In this document: piece after piece, positions 52,618 to 63,441 of the stretch
How positions within the stretch are numbered: position 1 is the stretch's first letter
How the letters are laid out: each line of letters starts with the position of its first letter
Assembly (NCBI RefSeq): GCF_023008405.1
Contig: NZ_CP095376.1
Span: 3,496,001 to 3,560,000, forward strand
Source: Amycolatopsis sp. FBCC-B4732
GTDB taxonomy: Bacteria; Actinomycetota; Actinomycetes; Mycobacteriales; Pseudonocardiaceae
Direction of reading: 5' to 3'
Length of the DNA stretch: 64,000 bases
The notes under the pieces: generated by a model
Databases searched by the model: none
What the model was told of the DNA's origin: nothing
The model's input: the letters and a program-made list of their open reading frames with translations, nothing else
Program-made: the position numbers and the translations under genes

Positions 52618-55368
52618 TCAAGCGCGCGTCGCGGTCGACGGGGTGCGTCGGCGCTGTGCCTGCTCCAGCAACGCCAGCCCCGTCGTCTCCCCCTGCCGGT
52701 TCCCCGTCTCCCGGAACACCCGCAGCGCCCGGTCGCACACCCCGCGGGCCTGGACCGGCTCCCCCGCCGCCAGCAGCGTCTGGCCGATGCCCAGCAACGC
52801 GTACGCGCTGCAGCGCTCGTCGTCCAGCTCCTCCAGGATGCTCAGCGCCAGCCGCAGGCACGCCAGGGAATCCGGCAACCGGCCGGCGTCCCGGTGCAGG
52901 GTGCCCAGTTCCGTCAGGACCTTCGCCTCCCGGTGCGGGTCCTCGATCTCGCGCGCCAGATCCCGTGCTCGCCGCAGCCACGTCTCGGCCTCGGTGAACT
53001 CCCCCAGCAGCGCGTACGTCGAGCCGATCGCGTTGCGCATCTGGGCGACGCCGGTGCGGTCGCCCGCCCGGTCCAACCCGGACAGTGCGCGCCGGTAACA
53101 CCCGAGGGCCTCGCGGGGGCGGTCGCGGACCCGGGCGACCGTGCCGAGGCCCGCCACCGCCAGTGCTTCGCCGCGGATGTCGCCCAGCGACCGGAACAGC
53201 TCCGCCGAGCGGTCCATGTCCGCGACCGCCGCCTCGTACTCGTCGTGGTAGAGCCGGACCTGGCCGAGGCCGCGGTGCAGCACCGCCGCGCCCGCCGTGT
53301 TTCCCGCCGCTTCGACGGCCGCGAGGGCGGCCAAATGGCTTCGGCGCCATTCGTCGTACGCCCCGCGCAGGTCGTAGAACGGGACCGCCGCGGCCGTCAG
53401 CTGCCAGGCCAGTTCGTCGAGGCCCGCGTCCGCCGCGAGCTGGACCGCGCCGGCCAGGAGCTTGCGTTCGGCCGTGAACCACTCGAGCGGCGCGGCGGGC
53501 AGCTTCGGGGTCGCGGCGGGCAGTGCGGGTCCCGTCATCGCGCCGAACGCCGGGGGCAGGCCCGCGGCCGCCGTCTTCACCAGGGCCAGCAGCACCGACA
53601 GCACGCGCGACAGCGTTTCCCGCCGCGTCGACGCCGCTTCCGCCGCCAGCAGTTCCGCCGCGTAGCACCGCAGCAGGTCGTGCAGCCGGTAGCGCGGCTG
53701 GCCGCCGGCGTCGCGGCCCGCGAGCGAAACCAGGTTGGCGTCGACGAGCACGTCGAGCACCTCGTGCGTGTCCTCGCGGCCCAGCACCGCGTCGACCACC
53801 CAGCTCGGGAAGTCCTGCGCGCCCAGCACCGCCGAGCGGCAGAACGCGGTCCGCGCGCGGGCGGGCAGCTGCCGCAGGCTCAGCTCGAAGCTCGGCCGGA
53901 CGCCGAGGTCGCCGACGCGCAGCTCGCTCAGCCGGCTCGACTCGTCGGCGAGCCGGTCGTGCAGCGTCCGCAGGCTCCACGCCTGCCGCCCGGCCAGCCG
54001 CGCCCCGGCGATCCGGATCGCCAGCGGCAGGTACCCGCAGCAGCGCACGATCGCCGCGGCCTCGGCCGGTTCGCCGACCACCCGGTCCGCGCCCGCGACC
54101 CCGGCCAGCAACGCGGAAGCCTCGCGCTCGGCGAACACGCCGAGCTCGACGTGCTTCGCGCCCGCCAGCTCCGGCAGCCGCCCGCGTGTCGTCACGAGCA
54201 CGGCGCACCCGGCGTCGGCGGGCAGCAGCGGCCGGACCTGCGCGGCGGTGGCGGCGTCGTCGAGCACGAGCAGGAGCCGCCGTCCGGCCAGCCGCGAGCG
54301 GAACAGCGCGGCCCGCTGGCCGAGCCCGGCCGGCACGGTGTTCCCGGTGACGCCGAGTGCGTGCAGGAAGTCGGCGAGCACTTCGGCCGGGTCGCGCGGG
54401 GTGCCGGTGCCGGCCAGGTCGACGTAGAGCTGGCCGTCCGGGTACCGCTCGGCGAGGCGGTGGGCGACGTGCATGGCCAGCGCCGTCTTGCCGGTGCCGG
54501 GCGCACCGGTCAGCACCACCGGCGCCGGGCCGACGGCGGCCTCCAGGTCCCGCACGTAGTCGTCGCGGCCGGTGAAGTCCGGCAGGTCCGCCGGAAGCTG
54601 CCGCAACGGCCGCGGATCCGCCGAAGGCACCTGGAGCGGCTCACCGGAAAGGATCGCGGTTTGCAGCGCCCGCAGTTCCGGCCCCGGTTCGACGCCGAGC
54701 TCGGTGACCAGCCGCTCCCGCGCGGTCGAGTACGCCTGCAGGGCTTCCGCGCGACGTCCCGCGCCGTTGAGCGCGAGCAGGTACTGCTGCCACAGGCGTT
54801 CCCGGTACGGGTGTTCGGCCAGCAGCCCGGTCAGCTCGGCGATCGCGGGGTCGTGCCGGCCGAGCGACACCTGCAGCGCGAGCCGCTCTTCGACGGCGGC
54901 CAGCCGGTTCTCGACGAGCCGGCCGAGTTCGGCGTCCCACGCCGGCGCGGTGGGCAGGTCCGCCAGCGGATCGCCGCGCCAGAGGGCTTCCGCCTCGGCC
55001 AGCAGCGTCAACGCGACTTCGGGGCGGTCCGCCCGTTTCGCGTCGGCGACGAGCCGGGTGAACCGGTGCGCGTCGACGGCCCCGGGGTCGGCCACCAGCG
55101 AGTACCCCGGGCCGTGCGTGCGCAGGAGCGTGTCCGGCAGCAGGCGGCGCAGGCGCCAGACGTAGGTCTGCAGGTTGGCGGTGGCCGACGTCGGTGGTTC
55201 CCGCGGCCAGATGGTCTCGACGAGCTGCCCGGGCGTGACCGTCCGGTTCGCGTTGAGCAGCAGGTGGGCCAGCAGCACCCGCTGCTTCGCCCCGCCGAGC
55301 GGCACCGGGCACCCGCCGACCGTCACGGTCAGCGGTCCGAGCAGCTGAAACCGCACTTCAGGCCCCAT
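52618..55368 (-). CDS. AfsR/SARP-type regulator with BTAD, NB-ARC and TPR domains
   Basis: This 916-residue protein starts at ATG 55368 (MGPEVRFQLLGPLTVTVGG). OmpR-like winged helix about 1-95; bacterial transcriptional activation domain about 97-245; NB-ARC ATPase from about 265 with P-loop GAPGTGKT (288-295) and Walker B LLLVLDD; then TPR repeats from about 690 to the end (VLHRGLGQVRLYHDEYEAAVADMDRSAELFRSLGD and following). This build activates secondary-metabolite or developmental genes. No biosynthetic cluster is in the window, so the target is probably elsewhere. It faces the trypsin-like gene across 288 bp. Confidence 0.9.
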   Translation of the reverse strand: MGPEVRFQLLGPLTVTVGGCPVPLGGAKQRVLLAHLLLNANRTVTPGQLVETIWPREPPTSATANLQTYVWRLRRLLPDTLLRTHGPGYSLVADPGAVDAHRFTRLVADAKRADRPEVALTLLAEAEALWRGDPLADLPTAPAWDAELGRLVENRLAAVEERLALQVSLGRHDPAIAELTGLLAEHPYRERLWQQYLLALNGAGRRAEALQAYSTARERLVTELGVEPGPELRALQTAILSGEPLQVPSADPRPLRQLPADLPDFTGRDDYVRDLEAAVGPAPVVLTGAPGTGKTALAMHVAHRLAERYPDGQLYVDLAGTGTPRDPAEVLADFLHALGVTGNTVPAGLGQRAALFRSRLAGRRLLLVLDDAATAAQVRPLLPADAGCAVLVTTRGRLPELAGAKHVELGVFAEREASALLAGVAGADRVVGEPAEAAAIVRCCGYLPLAIRIAGARLAGRQAWSLRTLHDRLADESSRLSELRVGDLGVRPSFELSLRQLPARARTAFCRSAVLGAQDFPSWVVDAVLGREDTHEVLDVLVDANLVSLAGRDAGGQPRYRLHDLLRCYAAELLAAEAASTRRETLSRVLSVLLALVKTAAAGLPPAFGAMTGPALPAATPKLPAAPLEWFTAERKLLAGAVQLAADAGLDELAWQLTAAAVPFYDLRGAYDEWRRSHLAALAAVEAAGNTAGAAVLHRGLGQVRLYHDEYEAAVADMDRSAELFRSLGDIRGEALAVAGLGTVARVRDRPREALGCYRRALSGLDRAGDRTGVAQMRNAIGSTYALLGEFTEAETWLRRARDLAREIEDPHREAKVLTELGTLHRDAGRLPDSLACLRLALSILEELDDERCSAYALLGIGQTLLAAGEPVQARGVCDRALRVFRETGNRQGETTGLALLEQAQRRRTPSTATRA

Positions 55369-55656
55369 CGTGCACCCCGTTTCCGAGGCCGCCCCCAGGC
55401 GGCCGGCACCCAGCAGCCGGACTCTAACCAGGGGGCGTGGCGCCCGTGGGCGATTCGCCGACATCCAGGACATCGCGGGCACCGCTGTCACTCGCTTGGC
55501 AGCAGCTGGACCGGACGGCCCACGACGAAAGTCGGGTCCTTGATCAACCGACTAACGGCGGGTTTCGGAGATTCACCCACAGCCGTGACGGTAGGTGTGT
55601 CCTTGACCACCCCGTCACCGCGAGGCCCCGGTCCGCGGCTGGAGGTTGATCGTAAA

Positions 55657-56358
55657 GTGCGTATCGCGCGAAGCGGCGTAGTCGTCTCCGGTGTTTTCCT
55701 GTCGGCGTTCGTGGCCGCGGCGCCCGCCATGGCCGCCCAGCCGGCCATCATCGACGGCAGCAACGCCGACTCGCTCCACTCCGCGGCCCGGATGTTCGCC
55801 GGCGGCCAGGAGATCTGCTCGGCGACGATCATCGCGCCGGACTGGATCCTCACCGCCCGCCACTGCACGCAGGGCGCGGACGGCCAGCCGATCAGCTTCC
55901 ACGTCGGCGACCTGGACCAGACGAAGGGCACCACGGTCAACGCGACCTCGGTGCACGAGGCACCGGACGCGGACATCGCGCTGGTGCAGATCGACCAGCA
56001 GGTGCAGACGGACTACGCGCCGCTGGGCAGCGAGGGCGACGTCAAGGTGGGCGACCAGGCCGAGGTCTACGGCTGGGGCGCGACCTGCACCGACAAGCCG
56101 GAGATCGAGTGCCAGTCGCAGCTGCTGAAGGTGGCGAAGGTCAGCGTCAGCTCGATCGACTGCCCGGACGGCGCGGCGGGCGTCTCCGTCTGCGCGAACC
56201 GCGGCGACGGCATCACGGCGGGCGGCGACTCCGGCGGCCCGATGTACGCGAACGGCAAGCAGGTCGGCGTCGCTTCGACCAGTGACCGGCAGTCCTACAC
56301 CGCCTACATCAACATCACGAAGTACCGCGACTGGATCTCCACCACCGCGGGCGTCTGA
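55657..56358 (+). CDS. Secreted trypsin-like serine protease (S1)
   Basis: This 233-residue protein starts at GTG 55657; GGAGG lies 11 bp upstream, a rather long spacing. Signal peptide 1-27 (VRIARSGVVVSGVFLSAFVAAAPAMA). Chymotrypsin fold with H69 in LTARHC, D106 in DADIALVQI and S192 in GGDSGGP; cysteine pairs fit the usual disulfides. There is little or no propeptide between the signal site and IIDG, which replaces the usual IVGG. Target unknown. Confidence 0.88.
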   Translation: MRIARSGVVVSGVFLSAFVAAAPAMAAQPAIIDGSNADSLHSAARMFAGGQEICSATIIAPDWILTARHCTQGADGQPISFHVGDLDQTKGTTVNATSVHEAPDADIALVQIDQQVQTDYAPLGSEGDVKVGDQAEVYGWGATCTDKPEIECQSQLLKVAKVSVSSIDCPDGAAGVSVCANRGDGITAGGDSGGPMYANGKQVGVASTSDRQSYTAYINITKYRDWISTTAGV

Positions 56359-56406
56359 GCCCTCCGGACAAGCCCCCGGACCACCGGGGGCTTGCTTCGC
56401 CAACGC

Positions 56407-56428
56407 GAGTGAGTGTACAGTCACTCAC
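56407..56428. promoter_or_regulatory. TetR operator abutting tetR start codon
   Basis: GTGAGTG-N6-CACTCAC (56409-56428), extended to 22 bp from 56407, ends at the base before the ATG of tetR. It agrees at 19 of 22 positions with the site at 57032-57053. Confidence 0.75.
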
Positions 56429-56998
56429 ATGACGAAACGCGGTGCGACCCTCTCCACCTCCGACGCCCGGCGGGACGTCGTCGTCGACGCCGCCATCGCC
56501 GAGTTCGCGCGGGGCGGGTTCCACGCGACGCCGATCAGCGCGGTGGCCGAGCGGGCCGACATCTCCCCCGCGTACGTCTTCAAGTTGTTCCCCGGCAAGG
56601 TTTCCCTCTTCGTCGCCGCGCTGGACCGCTGCTACGAACTCGTCACGCACGCGCTGTCGAACGGCGCCGCCCGCGCCGAGGACGACGACCCCGAAAAGCT
56701 CCTCTACGCGATGGGGGGCGCCTACGCCGAGCTGATCGCCGACCGGAACCTGCTCATGCTGCAGGTGCACGCCCAGTCAGCGGCCGACACGCCCGAGATC
56801 GCCGACGCCGTGCGGCGCGGGCTGGCCAAGGTGACCGAGTTCGCCCGGTCCCGCTCCGGCGCCGCGGACGAGCAGGTCCAGCGGTTCATCGCCTACGGCC
56901 AGCTCTGCCACCTGATCGCCACCCTCGACCTCGACGAGCACACCGGCGAGTGGGCCGCGGTCCTCTCCACCGGCATCCGCCACCCCGGCAAAAACTGA
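56429..56998 (+). CDS. TetR-family transcriptional regulator
   Basis: This 189-residue protein starts at ATG 56429. HTH at about 14-60 (VVVDAAIAEFARGGFHATPISAVAERADISPAYVFKLFPGKVSLFVAALDRCY), then a helical ligand-binding part. The start codon touches its operator, so repression and translation start overlap physically. A near-identical operator lies before the downstream quinone reductase, making that gene its likely target. The pair resembles drug- or electrophile-responsive reductase switches. Confidence 0.9.
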   Translation: MTKRGATLSTSDARRDVVVDAAIAEFARGGFHATPISAVAERADISPAYVFKLFPGKVSLFVAALDRCYELVTHALSNGAARAEDDDPEKLLYAMGGAYAELIADRNLLMLQVHAQSAADTPEIADAVRRGLAKVTEFARSRSGAADEQVQRFIAYGQLCHLIATLDLDEHTGEWAAVLSTGIRHPGKN

Positions 56999-57031
56999 CC
57001 CCTGACCAGCCGGTCCTTTTTCACGCCCATC

Positions 57032-57053
57032 GAGTGATTGACCAGTCACTCAC
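57032..57053. promoter_or_regulatory. Second TetR operator before quinone reductase gene
   Basis: GAGTGA-N8-TCACTC (57032-57051), within a 22-bp segment that matches the site before tetR at 19 positions. It lies 17 bp upstream of the reductase start. Confidence 0.75.
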
Positions 57054-57070
57054 ATCCGGAAGGAAGCACC

Positions 57071-58078
57071 ATGAACGTCACCGAAATCGTCCTCCCCGGC
57101 CTCGTCGAGCCGGACGGCCTGCGCGTCGAGCACCGCGAGCTGCCGCCCCTGGCCGCCGGCGAAGCCCTGGTCCGCGTCGAGGCGAGCGGGATCTCCTTCG
57201 CCGAACAGCAGATGCGGCGCGGCAAGTACTACGACCAGCCGCCGTTCCCGTTCGTGCCCGGCTACGACGTCGTCGGCACGGTGGCCGAAGCCGACGACCC
57301 CGCGCTGGTCGGCCGGCGCGTGGCCGCCATGACCAAGATCGGCGGCTGGAGCAGCCACCTCGCCGTCGCCGCCGCTGACCTCGTGCCGGTGCCCGACGGC
57401 CTGGACGCCGCCGACGCGGAGACGTTCGTGGTCAACGGCATCACGGCGTGGCAGATGCTGCACCGGCACGCGAAGGTGAAGCCGGGCGGCACGATCCTGG
57501 TCCACGGCGCGAGCGGCGGCGTCGGCACCACGCTCGTGCAGCTGGCCCGCGCGGCCGGGATCACGGTCATCGGCACGGCTTCGGCCCGCAACCTCGACGT
57601 CGTGACCGCGCTCGGCGCCACCGCGCTCGACTACCGCGGGGACGTCCCGGCCCGGGTGCGCGAGCTGGCACCAGGCGGGGTCGACGCCGTCTTCGACCAC
57701 GTCGGCGGGCCCGGCATCGTCGACTCGTTCCGCCTGCTCGCGCCCGGCGGCGCGCTGATCGCGTACGGCAGCGCGTCCACGAAGGACACCGGCGGCAACC
57801 CGAAGCCCGCGGTGCTGAAGCTGGTCGCCCGGCTGGTGTGGTGGAACGTCGCCCCGAACCGGCGCCGCGCGCACTTCTACAACGTCTGGGGCGGCAAGCG
57901 GAACCTCACCCGGTTCCGCGCGCGGCTCGCCGAAGACCTCACCGCCGTCTTCGCCCTGGCGGCCAAGGGACAGCTCAAGGCGCAGGTGGCCGCGCGGATC
58001 CCGCTGGCCGACGCCGGGAAGGCGCTGGCACTGGCCGAATCCGGCACCGTCACCGGCAAGGTCGTGCTCGTCCCCTGA
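57071..58078 (+). CDS. NADPH:quinone reductase-like MDR oxidoreductase under TetR control
   Basis: This 335-residue medium-chain reductase starts at ATG 57071 behind GGAAG. GroES-like part (FAEQQMRRGKYYDQPPFPFVPGYDVVGTVAEA) and Rossmann part with ILVHGASGGVGTTLVQLARAAG. No zinc-binding cysteines. It is distinct from the reductase at 15117. Likely NADPH-dependent reduction of a quinone or unsaturated carbonyl, induced when TetR binds a ligand. A strong hairpin follows. Confidence 0.88.
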   Translation: MNVTEIVLPGLVEPDGLRVEHRELPPLAAGEALVRVEASGISFAEQQMRRGKYYDQPPFPFVPGYDVVGTVAEADDPALVGRRVAAMTKIGGWSSHLAVAAADLVPVPDGLDAADAETFVVNGITAWQMLHRHAKVKPGGTILVHGASGGVGTTLVQLARAAGITVIGTASARNLDVVTALGATALDYRGDVPARVRELAPGGVDAVFDHVGGPGIVDSFRLLAPGGALIAYGSASTKDTGGNPKPAVLKLVARLVWWNVAPNRRRAHFYNVWGGKRNLTRFRARLAEDLTAVFALAAKGQLKAQVAARIPLADAGKALALAESGTVTGKVVLVP

Positions 58079-58083
58079 ACGCA

Positions 58084-58118
58084 CCGAAGGCCACCACGGT
58101 GACCGTGGTGGCCTTCGG
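58084..58118. terminator. Bidirectional terminator between reductase and argG
   Basis: CCGAAGGCCACCACGGT (58084-58100) and its exact complement (58102-58118) meet around one base, a 17-bp palindrome between the convergent reductase and argG genes. Confidence 0.8.
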
Positions 58119-58129
58119 GAACGCGGGAA

Positions 58130-59611
<1,482 letters not shown>

Positions 59612-59675
59612 TCCGGGGTGCCTGGTGTCACGGAACCCGCGTTGACCGGGGTGGTTCGCTGGGCCCACGGCCCGG

Positions 59676-60136
59676 ATGCACGCCGACGAGCACCCGATCG
59701 GCACCGCCCTCGCCCGGCGGCTGGTCGGCGGCCGGTTCCCGCGGTGGGCCCGGCTGCCCCTCACTCCCTCGCGGCGCTCGGCCCGCTCCCCGTCCCCGCG
59801 CCGGCCGTCGTCGCGCGGGGCGAACCGGCCCGTGACCTGGTGGAGTTCGTCCTCGCACCGGCGGCCGGTCCGCCGGCCCACCGCGGCGGGCCACTTCCAC
59901 AGTCGACAACGCGATCCTGCGGGCGATCGCGGAACTGGACGGGACCGCCGTACTGGCTGCACTCGGATCTGACGCCGAGCGACCTCCTGCTGCGCGGTGG
60001 CCGGCCTGTCCGGCGTCGGCGACCCGGCGTGCGACCTGATCCGGCGTGGAACCTGCTGCCGTACTACCGCCACCAACCGATCATCTCGGCCAACGCGCGT
60101 TACGTCCTCACCCGGCTCGGCTGCCGAACGCCGTGA
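59676..60136 (+). pseudogene. Decayed aminoglycoside phosphotransferase (APH) gene
   Basis: Pieces of an APH-fold kinase can be followed in order but in changing frames: MHADEHPIGTALARRLVGG and RFPRWARLPL (N-terminus); LPVPAPAVVARGEPARD (hinge region); YWLHSDLTPSDLLLRGGR (catalytic loop, normally HGDLHPGNLL); LSGVGDPACDLI (metal-binding region, shortened, lacking the DFG part); and PAWNLLPYYR. At least four frame shifts and a large internal deletion are needed, and the catalytic Asp context is altered, so it is inactive. The surrounding 59612-60191 has no other gene. Confidence 0.75.
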
Positions 60137-60185
60137 AGGCCACCACGGGGAAGGACGAGTTCCTCATGGTGGCCTCGACGAACAA
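60137..60185 (-). terminator. Terminator downstream of glpD
   Basis: AGGCCACCA (60137-60145) and TGGTGGCCT (60177-60185) form the outer stem, with inner AGGA/TCCT pairing. It begins 7 bp past the glpD stop on the minus strand. Confidence 0.6.
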
Positions 60186-60191
60186 CGGGAC

Positions 60192-61901
60192 TCAGCTGGG
60201 CAGCAGGGCCGGCGCAGCGAGGCGGGTGGCGTTCGCCGCCTCGTCGTCCGGGGCCTCCTGGGCCGAGCGCTCGGCCGCCACCCGCGCGAGGTAGTTGGCC
60301 ACCTCGCGCTCGGTGCGGTGCGCGTCCCAGCCCAGCACCGGGGCCATCAGCGCCGCGACCTCGGGGGCCGCCGTGACACCGCGGTCGCGCTCCTCGATCG
60401 AGATGCGCGTCCGGCGGGTCAGGACGTCCTCCAGGTGCAGCGCGCCTTCGTGCGAAGCCGCGTACACCGCTTCGGCACGCAGGTACTCCGAAGCGCCCGG
60501 GATCGGCGAGCCCAGCTCGGGCTCGTCGCGGATCAGGTCCAGGAGGTTCCAGATCCGCGTGCCGTAGCGCTGCAGGAGGTGCTCGACCTGCGGCACCGTG
60601 AGGCCCGCCCGCGAAGCGACACCGAAGCGGCCGTCCCACAGCTCGTGGTAGCCGTCCGCGCCGACGATCGGGAGGCGGTCGGTCCACGACGGCGGGGCCG
60701 GGCGGCCGACGTCCTCGACCACCGCGTCGACCGTGTCCGCGGCCATCACCCGGTACGTCGTGTACTTGCCGCCGGCCACGATCACCAGGCCCGGCACCGG
60801 GTGCGCCACCGCGTGTTCCCGCGACAGCTTCGTCGTCGCGGCCGCCTTCGCCGCGAGCAGCGGTCGCAGGCCCGCGTAGACGCCCTCGATGTCGTCGTGC
60901 GTCACCGGGGTCCGGAGCACCTTGTTGAGGTGCTCCAGCACGTAGTCGACGTCCGCGCGGCTCGCCGCCGGGTGCTCGCGGTCGAGGTCCCACTCGGTGT
61001 CGGTGGTGCCGACGATCCAGTGACGGCCCCACGGGATCACGAAGAGGACGCTCTTCTCGGTGCGCAGGATCAGCCCGGTGTCGAGGTCGATCTTCTCCCG
61101 CGGCACCACCAGGTGGATGCCCTTCGACGCGCGGACGGTGAACGGCGCGGGGATCCCGGCCGCCTCCGCCATGTCGTCGCTCCACACGCCCGTCGCGGCG
61201 ACGACCGTGCGAGCCCGGACCTCGAACTCGACACCGCTTTCGCGGTCGACCACCTTCGCACCGACCACGCGAGGACCCTCGCGAAGCAGCGAAGTCACGC
61301 GAGCCCGCGTCAGCACCGAAGCGCCCTGCTCGGCGGCCGTCCGCGCGATCGTCATCGTGTGGCGGGCGTCGTCGACCTGGGCGTCGTAGTACTGGATGGC
61401 GCCGATCAGCGCGTCGTCGGCCAGTGCCGGCGCCGCCTTGAACGCGCCGCGCTTGGACAGGTGCCGGTGCCGCGGGAGGGCGCGAGCGCCACCGAGCGTG
61501 TCGTACAGCGTGACGCCGGCGCCGATGTACCCGCGCTCCCACACCCGGTGCTGCAGCGGCACCAGGAACTTCACCGGCCGCACCAGGTGCGGCGCGAGCT
61601 TCTGCAGCAGCAGCCCGCGTTCCTTGAGGGCCTCGCGCACCAGCTTGAAGTCGAGCTGCTCCAGGTAGCGCAGGCCACCATGGATCAGCTTCGACGACCG
61701 GCTGGACGTGCCGGCGGCGAAGTCACGGGCCTCGACCAGCGCGGTCGACAGGCCCCGCGACGCGGCGTCGAGCGCAACGCCGGCCCCGGTCACTCCCCCG
61801 CCGACGACCAGCACGTCGACCTCTTCGCGCGCCAGCTTCTTCAGCGTCTCCGCCCGGTACAGCGGGGACAGCGGCACGGCTTCCACCGAACTCCTCTTCA
61901 T
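60192..61901 (-). CDS. glpD: Glycerol-3-phosphate dehydrogenase (FAD, respiratory)
   Basis: This 569-residue enzyme starts MKRSSVEAVPLSPLYRAETL. FAD-binding VDVLVVGGGVTGAGVALDAASRG; then TSSRSSKLIHGGLRYLEQ, typical GlpD; FVIPWGRHWIVGTTDTEWD; and a C-terminal helical domain (EVAALMAPVLGWDAHRTEREVANYLARV). It oxidises glycerol-3-phosphate to dihydroxyacetone phosphate at the membrane, passing electrons to quinone. Last gene of glpF-glpK-glpD, 7 bp after glpK. Confidence 0.93.
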   Translation of the reverse strand: MKRSSVEAVPLSPLYRAETLKKLAREEVDVLVVGGGVTGAGVALDAASRGLSTALVEARDFAAGTSSRSSKLIHGGLRYLEQLDFKLVREALKERGLLLQKLAPHLVRPVKFLVPLQHRVWERGYIGAGVTLYDTLGGARALPRHRHLSKRGAFKAAPALADDALIGAIQYYDAQVDDARHTMTIARTAAEQGASVLTRARVTSLLREGPRVVGAKVVDRESGVEFEVRARTVVAATGVWSDDMAEAAGIPAPFTVRASKGIHLVVPREKIDLDTGLILRTEKSVLFVIPWGRHWIVGTTDTEWDLDREHPAASRADVDYVLEHLNKVLRTPVTHDDIEGVYAGLRPLLAAKAAATTKLSREHAVAHPVPGLVIVAGGKYTTYRVMAADTVDAVVEDVGRPAPPSWTDRLPIVGADGYHELWDGRFGVASRAGLTVPQVEHLLQRYGTRIWNLLDLIRDEPELGSPIPGASEYLRAEAVYAASHEGALHLEDVLTRRTRISIEERDRGVTAAPEVAALMAPVLGWDAHRTEREVANYLARVAAERSAQEAPDDEAANATRLAAPALLPS

Positions 61902-61908
61902 CGGATCC

Positions 61909-63426
61909 TCACTCCACATCGACCCAGTCGAGCGTGCGGCCGACGGCTTTCTGCCAGCCCGCGTAGCCCTCGGCGCGCTGCTCGTCGTTCCACGACGGCG
62001 TCCAGCGCTTGTCTTCGTTCCAGTTCTGTTCCAGCTCGTCGGTCGACCGCCAGAAGCCGACGGCCAGCCCGGCCGCGTACGCGGCACCGAGCGCGGTGGT
62101 CTCGGCGACGACCGGCTTCGACACCGGCACGCCGAGGATGTCCGCCTGCAGCTGCATGCACAGCTCGTTGGCGGTGACACCGCCGTCGACCCGCAGCACG
62201 TCGAGGGTGACGCCGGAGTCGTTCTGCATGGCCTCGACGACGTCGCGGGTCTGGTAGCAGATCGCTTCCAAGGTGGCCCGCGCCAGGTGGGCATTGGTCG
62301 TGGCCCGGGTCAGGCCGACGATCGCGCCGCGCGCGTCGGACCGCCAGTACGGCGCGAACAGCCCGGAGAACGCCGGGACGAAGTAGACGCCGCCGTTGTC
62401 CTCGACCTGGCGGGCCAGGCTCTCGCTCTGCGACGCGCCGCTGATGATGCCGAGCTGGTCGCGCAGCCACTGCACCGCGGACCCCGTGACGGCGATCGAG
62501 CCTTCCAGCGCGTAGACCGGCTTCTCGTCGCCGAACTGGTAGCACAGCGTCGTCAGCAGGCCGTGCTTCGAGCGCACCAGCTCCTGGCCGGTGTTGAGCA
62601 GCAGGAAGTTGCCGGTGCCGTAGGTGTTCTTGGCCTCGCCGGGCCGGAAGCAGACCTGGCCGACGGTCGCCGCCTGCTGGTCGCCGAGGACGCCGGTGAT
62701 GGCGACCTCGCTGCCGAGCGGGCCGTCCGCCCGGGTGACCCCGAAGAAGCCCGGGTTCGACGATGGCCGGATCGCCGGCAGCATCGCGCGGGGGACGGTG
62801 AAGAACGACAGGAGCTCGTCGTCCCAGTCGAGGGTCTCCAGGTCCATCAGCATGGTGCGCGAGGCGTTGGTCGGGTCGGTGACGTGCACGCCGCCGTCCG
62901 GGCCGCCGGTCAGGTTCCAGATGAGCCACGAGTCGGTGGTGCCGAAGAGGGCGTCGCCCTTCTCCGCGTCCTCGCGCACGCCGTCGACGTTTTCGAGGAT
63001 CCACTGCAGCTTGCCGCCGGAGAAGTACGTGGCGGGCGGGAGGCCGGCCTTGCGGCGGATGACCTCGCCCTTGCCTTCGCGCTCCAGTGCGGAGGCGATC
63101 CGGTCGGTGCGCGTGTCCTGCCAGACGATCGCGTTGTAGTACGGGCGGCCGGTGCGGCGGTTCCACACGACCGTGGTCTCGCGCTGGTTGGTGATGCCGA
63201 GCGCGGCCAGGTCCCCCGCCGTCAGGTTGGCCTTGTTGAGCGCGGTCGCGATGACCGAGCGGGTGCGTTCCCAGATCTCGGTGGCGTCGTGCTCGACCCA
63301 GCCCGGCTTGGGCAGGATTTGCTCGTGTTCGAGCTGGTGGCGGGCGATTTCGTTGCCGCCGTGGTCGAAGATCATGAAGCGCGTGCTCGTGGTGCCCTGG
63401 TCAACGGCGCCGACGTAGTCAGGCAT
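61909..63426 (-). CDS. glpK: Glycerol kinase
   Basis: This 505-residue FGGY kinase starts at ATG 63426 ([21 protein letters not shown]) with GAGGAG about 8 bp upstream. Phosphate loop [34 protein letters not shown]; and the C-terminal ATP site [19 protein letters not shown]. It phosphorylates glycerol on entry. Full length for the family. Confidence 0.95.
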   Translation of the reverse strand: MPDYVGAVDQGTTSTRFMIFDHGGNEIARHQLEHEQILPKPGWVEHDATEIWERTRSVIATALNKANLTAGDLAALGITNQRETTVVWNRRTGRPYYNAIVWQDTRTDRIASALEREGKGEVIRRKAGLPPATYFSGGKLQWILENVDGVREDAEKGDALFGTTDSWLIWNLTGGPDGGVHVTDPTNASRTMLMDLETLDWDDELLSFFTVPRAMLPAIRPSSNPGFFGVTRADGPLGSEVAITGVLGDQQAATVGQVCFRPGEAKNTYGTGNFLLLNTGQELVRSKHGLLTTLCYQFGDEKPVYALEGSIAVTGSAVQWLRDQLGIISGASQSESLARQVEDNGGVYFVPAFSGLFAPYWRSDARGAIVGLTRATTNAHLARATLEAICYQTRDVVEAMQNDSGVTLDVLRVDGGVTANELCMQLQADILGVPVSKPVVAETTALGAAYAAGLAVGFWRSTDELEQNWNEDKRWTPSWNDEQRAEGYAGWQKAVGRTLDWVDVE

Positions 63427-63441
63427 GGGGGTGCTCCTCAC

